This document shows, piece by piece, positions 20,850 through 32,345 of a DNA stretch of 64,000 nucleotides (positions within the stretch are counted from its first letter, which is position 1; every line of letters begins with the position of its first letter). The position numbers and the translations under genes were made by a program. The notes beneath the pieces are model-generated. The model did not search any database and was not told the DNA's origin. It saw only the letters and a list, made by a program, of their open reading frames with translations. The stretch covers positions 186,001 to 250,000 of the forward strand of contig JAPTMU010000032.1 of the NCBI GenBank assembly GCA_028583405.1, given 5' to 3'. The stretch is from Pogonophryne albipinna. Its lineage: Eukaryota; Chordata; Actinopteri; Perciformes; Artedidraconidae.

Positions 20850-22642
20850 TTGTATTTGTATTTGCATTCCTTTCATCCATTATTCTTACTGAAAATGTTA
20901 GATTACACATTCACATCTGACTGAAGATTGGCCCTATTTATTTGTGACATTGCAAACTCTGCGGTACAAGGCACAAGTGATGTGAAGCTCATAAAGCGAG
21001 GCAAATAGAAATAATCAGCTGATGGAGTGTAGATGTGGAAATAGGTGCATTCGATCAGCTGACTGTGTTTTCACAATAAAAGTAGTTTCTTAGTGAATGT
21101 CCTGTACTGGTCTTAAAATCTCATAACATCGGCTTTTAATGGTCCTCTTGGATGTTGTTCTTGACCCTCAGAGAAGGAGAACATGTCGTGTCTTTCAGGC
21201 ATGTCCTTTCCTAACAAAAATGACAGGAAACATAAAACATATTATTGCAGAACAAGTGTGTTATTTATGAAAGCAGTGTGTTTGTGTGTTTAGGGGCTGT
21301 AGATATAATTATTTTGTAATTGTAATGTTTTTTTTTATTTCAACAGTGAGCTACAAAGACGATCAGATTATGAATGAACAGTATGAAGCTCATCAACATT
21401 GAAATATATGTTATTATCAATAATATTTAACTGTTATCAAAACGTAGTGCAACTGTAGAAGCTTGCTCTGTTGTCTCACTGAAAGAATAACTTTTACCAC
21501 GTTTTTTACAGACAATATTGAGAGATAAATAGTAGCAGTTCTCACTATGTGTTAAATATCTTTGCCTTCAATACATTAAATTAGAAAGCTGACAAAGTCA
21601 TATTGCTTGTTAACATCTAAATGTAACTTTTTGCATAGAAAAACCCCTCAACTTAACTGATGTGTAGGTGATCTAGTATTTAGTATTGTTTAATGGAATG
21701 TATATCAGTGTATTAAAGTCAATACTTAATTTATTTAAACCAATATCTTTCTTGATTCTTTGTACAGTATGAAAAATAGAGTCTTTGTACCTGTGCTGAA
21801 GTTCACTGCTGTGAGGAGTCCAGTTATGTCTCTCACTCTCTGGTCCAGCCTGTCTGCATCACCTGAACACCTTAAACAAACAGATATATATGTAAAGTAC
21901 CATGTGTACCAACAATATAACTGATTATCTTCTGTTGAACATGTTGGATTGTGTATTGTCCGAGTCAGGGTCCTTTTTATTTTACTGTAACTTTGGAAGT
22001 TGTGTTACCAATGCTTACTGTTTCTTTGATACCAATTTGGTAATGCAATTAATAAAAACAACAAGGTTTGGGTTCGTTCTTCAGATGACTGTGACGGTAA
22101 CGTGTAAGCTCAATAATGAACTCCAGCTCAACCAACCATATTGTAATATCTAAGTAATCATCTTGAAATATGACATTAATAATTGTAATATACACACATC
22201 TTATTGTGAGGTTGATTTCACATACAATACTTCGACGTTAGCTTGTCTACATACTTGAGCATAGCCAATCTCAATAAACCTTAGCGATGCATACAGTTCC
22301 TACCTACATAATCAAATATCTCTCTAAGTTACAAGGATGACCTTATTCTATCAACCTCAAACAGAAGCCGTTTGTTCTACAGTATTATCCCACTTAACAC
22401 TTGTCTATTTCGTTTTAACCTTTATATATATAGTCTATGATTTTAACTTGGAGGCTATTATTAGCATCGTTAGCACCGATGTAGCTACCACTTGCTTACA
22501 CGCTAACCCAAGCCTTAACATTCATTAGGTAGCTGATTAAAATCATTAACAAATAAATAAGTACTCGATTTTCACTTACTGCAAAACCGCATGCATGCAC
22601 CGTCTGTTTCAACCGCAGAGCGAGTCACAATAGTCCGATATA

Positions 22643-24248
22643 CAGTGGGGCAAAAAAGTATTTAGTCAGCCACCAATTGTGCAAGTTCTCCCACTTAAAA
22701 AGATGAGAGGCCTGTCATTTTCCTCCTAGGTACACTTCAACTATGAGAGACAGAATGGGGGGAAAGAATCCAGGAAGTCACATTGTAGGATTTTTAATGA
22801 ATTAATTGGTAAATTCCTCAGTAAAATAAGTATTTGGTCACCTACAAACAAACAAGATTTCTGGCTCTCACAGACCTGTAACTTCTTCTTTAAGAGCCTC
22901 CTCTGTCCTCCACTCGTTAACTGTATTAATGGCACCTGTTTGAACTCGTTATCAGTATAAAAGACACCTGTCCACAACCTAAAACAGTCACACTCCAAAC
23001 TCCACTATGGCCAAGACCAAAGAGCTGTCAAAGGACACAAGAAACCAAATTGTAGACCTGCACCAGGCTGGGAAGACTGAATCTGCAATAGGTAAGCAGC
23101 TTGGTGTGAAGAAATCAACTGTGGGAGCAATTATTAGAAAATGGAAGACATACAAGACCACTGATAATCTCCCTCGATCTGGGGCTCCACGCAAGATCTC
23201 ACCCTGTGGGGTCAAAATGATCACAAGAACGGTGAGCAAAAATCCCAGAACCACACGGGGGGACCTAGTCAATGACCTGCAGAGAGCTGGGACCAAAGTA
23301 ACAAAGGCTACCATCAGTAACACACTACACCGCCAGGGACTCAAATCCTGCAGTGCCAGACGTGTCTCCCTGCTTAAGCCAGTACATGTCCAGGCCTGTC
23401 TGAAGTTTGCTAGAGAGCATTTAGATGATCCAGAAGAGGATTGGGAGAATGTCATATGGTCAGATGAAACCAAAATAGAACTTTTTGGTAAAAACTCAAC
23501 TAGACGTGTTTGGAGGAGAAAGAATGCTGAGTTGCATCCAAAGAACACGATACCTACTGTGAAACATGGGGGTGGAAACATCATGCTTTGGGGCTGTTTT
23601 TCTGCAAAGGGACCAGGACGACTGATCCGTGGAAAGGAAAGAATGAATGGGGCCATGTATCGTGAGATTTTGAGTGACAACCTCCTTCCATCAGCAAGGG
23701 CATTGAAGATGAAACGTGGCTGGGTCTTTCAGCATGACAATGATCCCAAACACACCGCCCGGGCAACGAAGGAGTGGCTTCGTAAGAAGCATTTCAAGGT
23801 CCTGGAGTGGCCTAGCCAGTCTCCAGATCTCAACCCCATAGAAAATCTTTGGAGGGAGTTGAAAGTCTGTGTTGCCCAGCGACAGCCCCAAAACATCACT
23901 GCTCTAGAGGAGATCTGCATGGAGGAATGGGCCAAAATACCAGCAACAGTGTGTGAAAACCTTGTGAAGACTTACAGAAAACGTTTGACCTCTGTCATTG
24001 CCAACAAAGGGTATATAACAAAGTATTGAGATGAACTTTTGTTATTGACCAAATACTTATTTTCCACCATCATTTGCAAATAAATTCTTTAAAAATCAGA
24101 CAATGTGATTTTCTGGATTTTTTTTTTTTTTCATTTTGTCTCTCATAGTTGAGGTACACCTAGGATGAAAATTAGAGGCCTCTCTCATCTTTTTAAGTGG
24201 GAGAACTTGCACAATTGGTGGCTGACTAAATACTTTTTTGCCCCACTG
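22643..24248 (+). mobile_element. Complete Tc1-family transposon
   Basis: The 1606-bp element begins cagtggggcaaaaaagtatt and ends with the inverse. The inverted repeats extend for roughly 200 bp with small differences. Inside each, a second copy of the word aagtatttggtca lies about 170 bp from the tip (outer version aagtatttagtca), an IR/DR arrangement like that of Sleeping Beauty-type elements. TA precedes the left end; the base pair after the right end is CA, so the TA duplication has changed on one side. The transposase frame is intact. It is inserted in the 19759-24608 element. Confidence 0.93.
23007..24029 (+). CDS. Tc1 transposase, intact (DD34E)
   Basis: The 340-residue frame has the full length usual for fish Tc1 transposases. 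Residues 1-110 form the paired DNA-binding region with two helix-turn-helix parts. An SGAPRKIS segment at about 58-65 matches the GRPR-like hook and nuclear signal position. The catalytic triad is Asp153 ([11 protein letters not shown]), Asp244 ([10 protein letters not shown]) and Glu279 (LNPIENLW), with 34 residues between the last two. The glycine-rich [12 protein letters not shown] box lies at 188-199. The protein would bind the repeats in the element's own ends and cut and paste it at TA. There are no stops or frameshifts, so the copy is young or was recently active. The start is the first ATG after the left inverted repeat. Confidence 0.95.
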   Translation: MAKTKELSKDTRNQIVDLHQAGKTESAIGKQLGVKKSTVGAIIRKWKTYKTTDNLPRSGAPRKISPCGVKMITRTVSKNPRTTRGDLVNDLQRAGTKVTKATISNTLHRQGLKSCSARRVSLLKPVHVQACLKFAREHLDDPEEDWENVIWSDETKIELFGKNSTRRVWRRKNAELHPKNTIPTVKHGGGNIMLWGCFSAKGPGRLIRGKERMNGAMYREILSDNLLPSARALKMKRGWVFQHDNDPKHTARATKEWLRKKHFKVLEWPSQSPDLNPIENLWRELKVCVAQRQPQNITALEEICMEEWAKIPATVCENLVKTYRKRLTSVIANKGYITKY

Positions 24249-24616
24249 CAGCTAGCAGAGAGACGAGAAGCTAACAGCAGCAGTCACTTGACAGAGCTGT
24301 CACTCAATGTGACCACGCCCTAATTTATGCAAACACTTTAAGACCTAATATAAATAAAAGGGTCGTGTTAGAAAACAATTCACTCAGATCCATAATCATG
24401 AAGGTGGAATCTAACTATATGCATCATAATATGTATTGCATCCATGGGTAGAAACATGTTTTTTTATGCTGTAAAGTTGGGCATTTTAACATGGGGGTCT
24501 ATGGAAATTGCTCCTTTCTGCAGTCAGTCCCTATCGGCCAATATATGAACTGCAGTGTGTGGCACTTCCGTATTGGCGTCCCGGCTCTTCCCCAGAGTTT
24601 GCCGCTTGGTTACGCC

Positions 24617-25462
24617 CCACCTATGCTTTCACCTGGCTGAACTCTGAAGGAAGACAGCTCCTCTCCCCCCCCCCCCACACACACACACATTTGGATACTC
24701 AGTGACTGACTTTTTCACTTCCATCATCCCGATTTATCTGTATTTATCAAACTGTCCAAACAACTATATTTTCCATGGCATAATCATATTTATTCATAGT
24801 ATTTAAAATTGTCAATACGGTCCCTCAGTTATAGTGTATTACTCTTCTATAATGCCTTATACCATGGATGGACAACTTGGATGGTGTTCGGGGCCACATT
24901 ATTTATGTACTGGCCACCAGGGGGCCGCAGATTCACTTGGAACACACACACACACAAATTCCATATATTGTATGTAATTATTAACAAATATACTAAGTCT
25001 GACATCTTCATTGACATTTTACAATCTTTCAGGGAACATCCTCTAATAAGCTCACTAAACAAATATCAGTTCACAGAAATGTTATTTAATTTTTACAAGT
25101 GGCATGTTTGTATTGAACAGGTTATTTAACAGTGGAATAAAACTATTTTAAACTATTGGAAAGCACGGAAAATGTGTGTGCATTGAGATTAACCATTAAG
25201 ATGACATAAACATGAAGTCATAAACACTAACCCAGACATTAGTTGTCTCACTGGAACCTAAGACACTTGTCGTCTCTGCTGACGCACAATAAGGGGAGTG
25301 TCAACACAGACACCTGTCAACCCGCACTCTGCTGTTCCTCAGCACCGCTCCCCCTCCCTCCCGCTGAAATTATCTATCTAGTAATCATAGATAACACGGC
25401 AAGGTCCGTGACAGTTTGTTTTCATCTGATTTGAAATAAAAAAAGTCTTGGTTTTTAGAATA
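24617..25462. other. Non-coding spacer with low-complexity tracts
   Basis: A C-run followed by (CA)n lies at 24666-24689. Sequence from about 24862 (ccatggatggacaacttgga, then ggccaccagggggccgcag) looks like the end of another hAT-type MITE, and a short (CA)n follows near 24944-24956. No gene seen. Confidence 0.4.
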
Positions 25463-25480
25463 TTAACCCTCTATGGTATG

Positions 25481-25893
25481 ATGTTGCCTCCAGGCAACAT
25501 ACCCATTTTTTGCCTTTTACATTCACACAATACATCTGAATTTATGACGCAATACTTTAAAATAGAGGCAGGACCATAAGGAACCAATAGCATTGTTTGA
25601 ATTTGTCCCATGACTCTCTGGCGGCCATTTGGAAGACCCTTTTTGCCCCCTTTCCCACAAGGATCGGCTCAGCCATTTCTCTCCTCGAAAGTTGTCTAAA
25701 AACGTCATTTCCTGCGCATATTTTGTCTGGAAAAAAATGTATTCACAATAATAGGTGAGTAAAGCTTAATTTATAATAGTTTAATGTACTTTATTTGCTA
25801 ATTAGGTTACAGAAACTTGTTAAAATGCAAATGTTGCCTGGAGGCAACATCGTACCATTATGGTAAATTGCAAATGTTGCCTTGAGGCAACAC
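25481..25893. repeat. Three subterminal palindromes at the left end of the piggyBac element
   Basis: Copies are at 25481-25500, 25831-25850 and 25874-25893, each of the form atgttgcc-4 bases-ggcaacat (the last ends in c). The second and third are each followed by (c/t)gtaccattatgg. They probably act as internal transposase or host-factor sites, as subterminal repeats do in other piggyBac elements; this is inference. Confidence 0.75.
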
Positions 25894-26144
25894 TGTACCA
25901 TTATGGATTCACCATGATATTGTGGTATTGTGTATTTAGGTATAAACTGTTCAAAAGCATACCAGTCATCATAGGTCTCTACAATTTAACCAAGATATAT
26001 TTGATGTTAAAGTTGTGGTAAAGTAAAGTTCAGGTTATTACTGTATACGTGCAGGTTATAGTCTACTATTACAGTGAACTTTGTGAATCTTGTTTGCAGA
26101 GCACATGCTCATATTTTTCACAAATGTTTTCCTCCATTTACAGA

Positions 26145-28088
26145 ATGAACGTTACATCTTTCTATGCCTCTTCAAGGAAGAAGAGGGTAGAGCTGGCACT
26201 ACCAGTTGATGTAAGTGAGGATGAGTTAGAGATTAGTAGTGATGAAGACGAGCTGCATGCACATTTGCAAGGGGAATATGAGAGGGATGAGAACTATGAG
26301 CCTGAGAACGAGGATGGGGATGAGAATGAGGATCAGGATGAGGAGGAGGATGAGGATTAGGATGAGGATATGGATCAGGATGAGGACAGCGAGGGTGAAA
26401 GTGCAGTAACAGGTATTACCAGTATAAGATAGGGTATAAGGTGCATTGATAATTATTTCATTATCTTGTTATTTTCATAGCATGCTTAGGACATTTGTTT
26501 GTATTTCAGTTCCTCTTCAACCAACACCAAAAAGGGCCAATAGACTGGAGTGGAAAAATTGCAGGAACATCCTTCCAGTCCCAAAATGGAAAGGCAGTCT
26601 TCCAAAAGCCACAGAAAGGAAGTCCCCCATTGAATACTTCAGGGACGACCTGCTAACAAAAACCTGCATTAAGAATATGGTGGACCAGACAAATCTTTAT
26701 GCTGTGCAATGTGATCCAGGAAAGCCACTAAATGTCACCTGCTATGAAATTGAGCAGTTTAATGGCATCTGTTTTTATATGTCTATATATGGGCTGCCAG
26801 AATCTCGTATGTATTGGAATTCAACAACAACGGTGGACTGTGTGGCCGATACCATGACGATGCATCGTTGGGAGGCTATAAAACGCAACATCCATTTTGC
26901 AGACAACACCCAGCTAATTCCTCGTGGAGAGCCTGGTCATGACCAGCTTCACAAGGTGCGTCCTCTTCTGACATCTCTCCTTGAAAGCTTCCAAGCAATT
27001 CCGATGGATGAGAGGCTCTGTGTTGACGAGCAAATCGTACCATTTAAGGGGAAAAGTGGCCTGAAGCAGTACAACCCCAGAAAACCAAAGTGCTGGGGCT
27101 ACAAAATATATGTCTTGTCAGACAGCAACGGGATCGCCTACAACTTCCAAGTGCACACAGGCCCAATATTTCCAATGGATGGCATGCCAGATATTGGGGC
27201 TAGTGGCAACATTGTTCTGCGTCTTGCGAGCATCATCCCAGGCAACCAATCCCACAAGCTGTTCTTTGATAACTGGTTTACCAGTGTGGATCTCCAGACC
27301 ATTCTCCAAAAGAGAAAAATCCACTGTGTTGGAACAGTAAGGCACAATCGTCTGGCAGGGTGCAGCTTCTCCGATGATAAAGTAATGAAGAAGAAAGGCA
27401 GGGGAACCTTTGAAGAGAAAGCCACAAGCTATGACGGAGCCCAACTCAGGGCATTGAAATGGCATGACAATCGCGCTGTCATCTCCTCTCAACCTTTGCC
27501 TCAGCCAACCCAACGATCTCTGTGCAAAGATGGGATAAGAAAAAGAAAGAAACAGTGCAGGTTACCTGCCCGAGTGTCGTGCATGCATACAATAAGAGTA
27601 TGGGAGGAGTGGATCTTCTAGACTCGCTGATTGCTCTCTACAGAACAAAGATCAGGTCAAGGAAGTGGTATCACAAGATCGTGTTCCACATGATGGATTT
27701 CACTCTAGTGAATGCGTGGCTCTTGTACCGCAGGGACTGCAAGGATTGTGGCATCCCCAAGAAAGAAGTGTACAGCCTGCTTAAATTCAAAGCTGAAGTT
27801 GCAAGTTGCCTTTGCAACGAGAGGAAAGTGTTGAAGAAGAGGGGGAGACCATCTCATAATGTTGACAGAGACCTGGCTGAGAAGAAGCGCAGAGGTTCTG
27901 CCTCATCAGTGCCATCAACAACTGTGCGTCAAGACCACACTGACCATTGGCCTGTGTGGGTGGAGAAAAAGGGCCGGTGCAAATACCTTGGCTGTAAGGG
28001 TATAGTGAAAGTGCAGTGTTCAAAGTGTGTCACGTACCTGTGCTTCACTGCTGACAAGAACTGCTTCATGAACTTCCACAAGCAGTGA
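26145..28088 (+). pseudogene. piggyBac transposase gene (one stop, one frameshift)
   Basis: Exon 1 (26145-26412) follows a TTTACAG acceptor and encodes a basic start (SSRKKR) and an acidic Asp/Glu run. It has an in-frame TAG at 26358-26360, after which the acidic frame continues to the donor at 26413. Exon 2 starts at 26510 in the matching phase (VPLQPTPKR). The core has the three expected acidic positions: DERLCVDEQIVPFKG, KLFFDNWFTS and NKSMGGVDLLD. The frame is lost near 27483-27492 in a CT-rich run (net change of two bases inserted or one deleted) and resumes through the third Asp to a C-terminal cysteine-rich zinc-binding domain (about 27975-28080, with Cys/His pairs). Two lesions make this copy inactive as read, but it is otherwise complete. 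It lies in a TTAA-bounded element. Confidence 0.9.
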
Positions 28089-28168
28089 GCTTATTGTGCT
28101 AAATGGCAAAATAAAGTTTGATGAAAGATGCCCAGACTCTTCGCGTATTTATTCCTAAAGGTTGTTTC

Positions 28169-29610
28169 CAGGGGCGTCGCCTGGACCTGGAAACATTCGG
28201 GGCTTAGCCCACAGTGGCGGCGCAACAGTCAAATTTTCTACTGCAAGGCTCCCCACACGCACATACACAATTGCGCCATCTGGTGTCACAAACGTGTGCC
28301 TGCATTAGCTTTGTTACAGCAATGGATTGTGGGAGATTCTCATCGCACGTGAGGATCTCTTGAGGGCAAGGTGCCTGTATTATCTCGGTGGACAAAATGT
28401 ATGTTTTTATTTTATAAGGACAATAACGTACTGTTGTGTTTGTTTAGTTTAATGTTAATTGTTTAATGCTCACAGTCACAGCAACATGTTTTTTGTGTGA
28501 AAAACATGTTCTGAGTGATCTGTTGCCGAGGGGACACTACACCGGAGTTACATAAGCAGAGATAAAGTGCTATTTTGTGGGGAACTCACCTCCTCTGGGG
28601 TCCCCCAGGAAGATTTTTTTTAAATATTGAAGTTAAAAGCATCAATCTTGTGCACTTTGAGAGCAACATTAAGAGATATGGATACATCTCTCAACACCCA
28701 TATGTAAAAAAAAAAAATCTCAGAATCAGAAACGGGTTTATTATTTAAAAACACTTCATTTTCCAATTAAATCATAAACTATGTCAAATTATTAGAAGTT
28801 GTTAGTAATCAGATTAAACAGAAAAAAGGGATGGAAGGAGGAAATAATAATCCCTCCTCACTTGCTGCTTCCCTCATCCCTTGCTGTTTCCCTCATCACT
28901 TGCTGTTTGCGGTTGAAATGATCTCTTTTGCTGGCCAAACATGCTGGATGGAAAGCAGTGATGTCTCACTTGCCTTGGCCCTGTATCTCCAGTCCCTAAA
29001 TCAGTCATGTTACCCATTGACTCTTGTCTGTTCTGGTGTTCCTGTTCATTGTTGTCTCCATTGTCGTTCTTGTCTGTTGTTCTTGTCTGTTGTATCTCCT
29101 TCTTGTGTGTCCCTTTCTCCTGTTCTCCTTTCTTCATCCTCTACTCTGTTTGGCTCATCTGTGATGACTGTGAACACAAACAAGTATGTAAGTCAATCAG
29201 TTTCCAGCTCTGTCAAATAAATGAATTTCAAGATACACAAATTTGTCTTCATTAAAATGAGTGTCACCACACTGTCACAAAATGTAATACTAACCAATTG
29301 AAAATAGTTACATTTACATTGGAAACCTCTTGTAGATATCACTGTTAAGAGTAGTTATCTGCCAATAGGACAGAATCATTCCTATACAAATGCAGTTTGA
29401 GTAATTCACTTAATATATTCACTTAATACTCTAATATAGTCATCTTTCTGCTTTCAAAACTAAGGAAAGCTGTACAATTTGACATGATAATGAGGAAAAA
29501 AGGCCTCCGACAATGCAGATCATTTTTTGATCATATCAATTTTAAGATGGGGGTCAAGGCTTAATATTTGGGAGCATAGTGTCCCTTGCCCCCTTTCAGG
29601 AGCCCCACTG
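28169..29610. repeat. hAT-like fragment(s) nested in the piggyBac element
   Basis: A CAGGGGCGTCGCC end starts at 28169, and an end reading aggagccccactg stops at 29610; both have CAG/CTG tips. Flanking octamers do not match, so these may be two different fragments. The stretch 28592-28700 matches 55478-55605 (shared word gcatcaatct then gtgcactttgag), so it holds a piece of the family at 55254-56385. No gene seen. Confidence 0.45.
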
Positions 29611-30618
29611 GATTAGCTTTGATCTGAAATATTTGTATAAAAAACTTGTTAGCTGGCTGTCCATCTCATAATGTATTGTTCACATAGAAACTAGCTGTCA
29701 ATAGGAAATATCAATCAGAAGAATTATAATTTCATGCAAAAATCTGTCACAAAAAGAGGTTGTACATTTAAATTCAGGTGTTGTTATGGCAACGTCAGTG
29801 GCCAAACAGCCACATTTACTGCTGAAAATATGTTCAAACATGCTGTGACACGCAGTGGCAACTATGCCACCATTTCAGCTGACTTTTCCTCAGAAATACC
29901 GTCACATAACATTCATATATTTCAGTGCTAGGTTGATGCTTAGCTAAGCTAACTATGAAACACTTTAACTGACAGGACTCCAGATCAACTCTGTACTGTA
30001 AGGTAGCTTCTAGCTTCATGTCGAACACTGACAGTAAGTCAACATTTCCCAGAGAGCTTTCTTTGAAATCACCAGGTAACGCTAAAAAACACAACATTTA
30101 TATTGTATGACAAAGTGTTTATTTAATATATCTGGCTAGCTATAGCTACTTGCTAACGGTTTAGCTTACCAGCACGATTCAAAGTAACGTCAACGTAGCT
30201 ATAATTTATGCTTTGCTTACATGTTGACATAACTTGTAAGTTTACTGACATTTACATACCTTGTTCACCTGGCTCAGGTGGTGGCTCTGGGGTTGTTGTG
30301 TGAGCCACCACTTGAGAATTGCCGTCTGTTTTATTAAAAAAATGTCTAATGTCCATCTTCTTCAGAAACTCAGCGTCCGCGGCTGACAGTTTAAAGTTTA
30401 AACACTGTCACAGAGGAGAGGTACGTACCTGTCAGCCAATAAAACACGTTTATTTCCTTGCAACTCTCTGATTGGTCTGGTGGCTCTGTTGCATTCACTG
30501 AACACGGGAAATTACAATTCTGCCATCCTCTAGGTAAAGTACGGTTAATGTATTATATTATTGAGGGAGAATTTGTCCGGGGCTAAAGAAAAAACATTGG
30601 TTGTTTCACAATGGTACA

Positions 30619-30638
30619 ATGTTGCCTGCAGGCAACAT
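30619..30638. repeat. Right-end subterminal palindrome of the piggyBac element
   Basis: atgttgcctgcaggcaacat is a perfect 20-bp palindrome and the fourth copy of the family motif, about 310 bp from the right tip. The left copies are near 15, 365 and 410 bp from the left tip. Confidence 0.75.
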
Positions 30639-30950
30639 TCAGACATGTAATCTTGTTGAATTATTAAAAATAACAATTTTCATATTTTAATTGGCATGCA
30701 ATTTCACCTGTTGAGGTTATTTAGTATTTCCCATGTGTTTTTAAATAAATGTTGTTAAAATTTGAAACAATAACTCTCTTTTACCATTACTTACCATTAC
30801 GGTACGGCAACGCACCCCAAAAAGTACCCCCAAATAATTTTTTCTTGAAAAATTCTTTAGATTATGTTTATTTGGTCTATTCTATGACAAAAAAACACTC
30901 CAAACATTTTTATCCCAAATGGCATCATAGTGCGTACCATAGAGGGTTAA

Positions 30951-31483
30951 ACTTGTTTCGCCAAATTCAGATGATAAATACAACCTTTCAGCTTGTAAAG
31001 GCATAATTACAAGCGGTAACTTTAGGTCACAGGAGGCATAACAACAGCTGGTGTTTCTTGTGAGTGTTTCCCCGGGAAAAAAAACACAATACACACAAAC
31101 AAAAAGATTATTTTGTGGTATTTGGCTGCTCGCGACGTAACTAGGAGTCTAGTGGACTCAGTACTACAAGTAAACAAATATATATATGCCCATCCCTGCC
31201 TTATACTGTTCGTAGTGTAAATACTGTTGGATGTATACATTTATATTATATTATGATTAAGACTGCACTTTACTACTTGTTTCCCTACATACAGATGTAG
31301 CACTCCAGATAGGACTCCACCCAGCGGATTCCAACCGAAAACCCAGCAGATCCCAGTGGCTAGGGCCGTTGCCAAATTGATAAGAGGGCGTTGCCAAATT
31401 TCCCCATTTGTTCAATTACAGGATTTAACCATGAGATGACGCTTCATTCACAAATACACAAAGACAACTGGGTGTTGTAGACC

Positions 31484-31486
<3 letters not shown>
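30951..31486. other. Non-coding spacer
   Basis: No open frame of note and no repeat match that I can name. It lies between the piggyBac element and the L2 fragment. Confidence 0.4.
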
Positions 31487-31517
<31 letters not shown>

Positions 31518-32045
31518 ATTACATTTATAAAGCGCTTTTCCTGGTGCTCAAAGCGCTTACAAGCAAGTAAAACAAAAATAACAACAAAACTAGAAAGTGC
31601 TAAGCTAGGAGGAATAAGGGCAAGGGGTTAGTTGATTAGGAGTTGAAGGCAAGAGTGAAAAGGTGAGTTTTGAGGGATTGTTTGAATGATGTGAGAGTGT
31701 TGGCGGATCTGACGTGGCTGGGGAGGGAGTTCCAGAGTGTGGAGGAGGCTGCTGCGAAGGCCCTGTCACCCCAGGTCCGGAGCTTTGTCCTGATGGGCTG
31801 CAGTAGGTTAGCTTCAGCAGACCTGAGGCGACGGGTGGGGGTGTGTCGTTGGATGAGGTCGCAGAGGTAGGGGGGGGCAAGGTTGTTGAGGGCTTTGAAA
31901 GTGAAAAGTAATATTTTAAAGTCAATGCGGTGTTTGATGGGGAGCCAGTGGAGGTCATGGAGGATAGGGGTGATGTGGTCGGAGCATCGGGTGGAGGTGA
32001 GCAAGCAGGCAGCTGAGTTTTGGACATATTGAATTTATTTTTAGT
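31487..32045 (-). mobile_element. 5'-truncated L2-type LINE fragment with (TAA)n
   Basis: The minus strand encodes the far C-terminal part of an L2/CR1-type reverse transcriptase ORF: HDLHWLPIKHRIDFKILLFTF, cut here to its core LHWLPIKHRIDFKILL, then APPYLCDLIQRHTP, WGDRAFAAASSTLWNSLP and a final KTHLFTLAF. The same order (LHWLPV...ARIHFK, then W-NELP) occurs in the L2 copy at 44056-46915. A word typical of fish LINE tails (agcgcttttcctggtgctca) lies at 31531-31551, and a (TAA)n tract is at 31485-31514. The 5' side is cut at about 32045, so about 90% of the element is missing. Confidence 0.75.
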
Positions 32046-32099
32046 GTGAATGCAGGTGAGTAGTAGTAATGATGCCGCTTCCATCACATTTGTATGCAT

Positions 32100-32345
32100 G
32101 AAAGTGACAGGTGGTGTGACAGGTCACACCTCTCCTACTTATGCTAATGAGCTAAGTCCCGCCTCCCTTTGTTTGAGGTGGATATCCCACGTAGGTGTGA
32201 GATCCTTTGATGTGAGGGGTGAGGTGTCATCACACGTAGGTGTGAAATGCCCCCCTGTGTAACGCCTTTGTTGTCTAATCCTTTGATGTGAGGGTTGAGG
32301 TGTTATAACAGGCAGGTGTGATTTCACACCGGTGTGTTATAAGCC
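32100..32345. repeat. Cluster of T-box-like sites in a 76-bp tandem repeat
   Basis: AGGTGTGA or its complement occurs at 32124-32130 (TCACACC), 32193-32200, 32238-32245, 32314-32321 and 32324-32330. At 32229-32246 a reverse half-site faces a forward one (tcacacgtaggtgtgaa), close to the palindromic Brachyury site. The word atcctttgatgtgagg recurs at 32202 and 32278, giving a 76-bp period. Binding or enhancer activity is inference. Confidence 0.55.

Larger units (their letters stand above)
19759..24608 (+). mobile_element. Repeat element beginning CATAGACTGTATATAA, with GTTACGCC duplications
   Basis: The left end (catagactgtatataaaaat) is a word I know as common in fish genomes. The right end is gtttgccgcttg. 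Octamers gttacgcc flank both sides (19751-19758, 24609-24616), an 8-bp duplication; the tips are CA and TG but no long inverted repeat is visible. Without the nested Tc1 element (22643-24248) it is about 3.2 kb. It contains a compact transcription-unit-like arrangement at 19768-20849 (see the ORF entry). The rest (20850-22640) is AT-rich without long frames. Autonomy and superfamily are unresolved. Confidence 0.6.
25467..30946 (+). mobile_element. Complete piggyBac element with damaged transposase
   Basis: The element is bracketed by TTAA (25463-25466 and 30947-30950). The tips are ccctctatggtatg and gtaccatagaggg, inverted. The transposase gene occupies 26145-28088. Four copies of a 20-bp palindrome-like word (atgttgcc...ggcaacat) lie inside the ends, three on the left and one on the right, with satellite words such as gtaccattatgg that resemble the tips. 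About 2.8 kb downstream of the gene is non-coding and holds at least one inner repeat (28169-29610). The tip and palindrome sequences differ from those of copies 16370-18408 and 37999-49970, so this is a different piggyBac family. Confidence 0.9.

Noticed and set aside
22988..23680. 230-codon minus-strand frame
   Set aside because: Antisense of the intact Tc1 transposase.
28169..29610. A complete hAT element nested in piggyBac
   Set aside because: The flanking octamers (gttgtttc and gattagct) do not match, so the two ends may not belong together.
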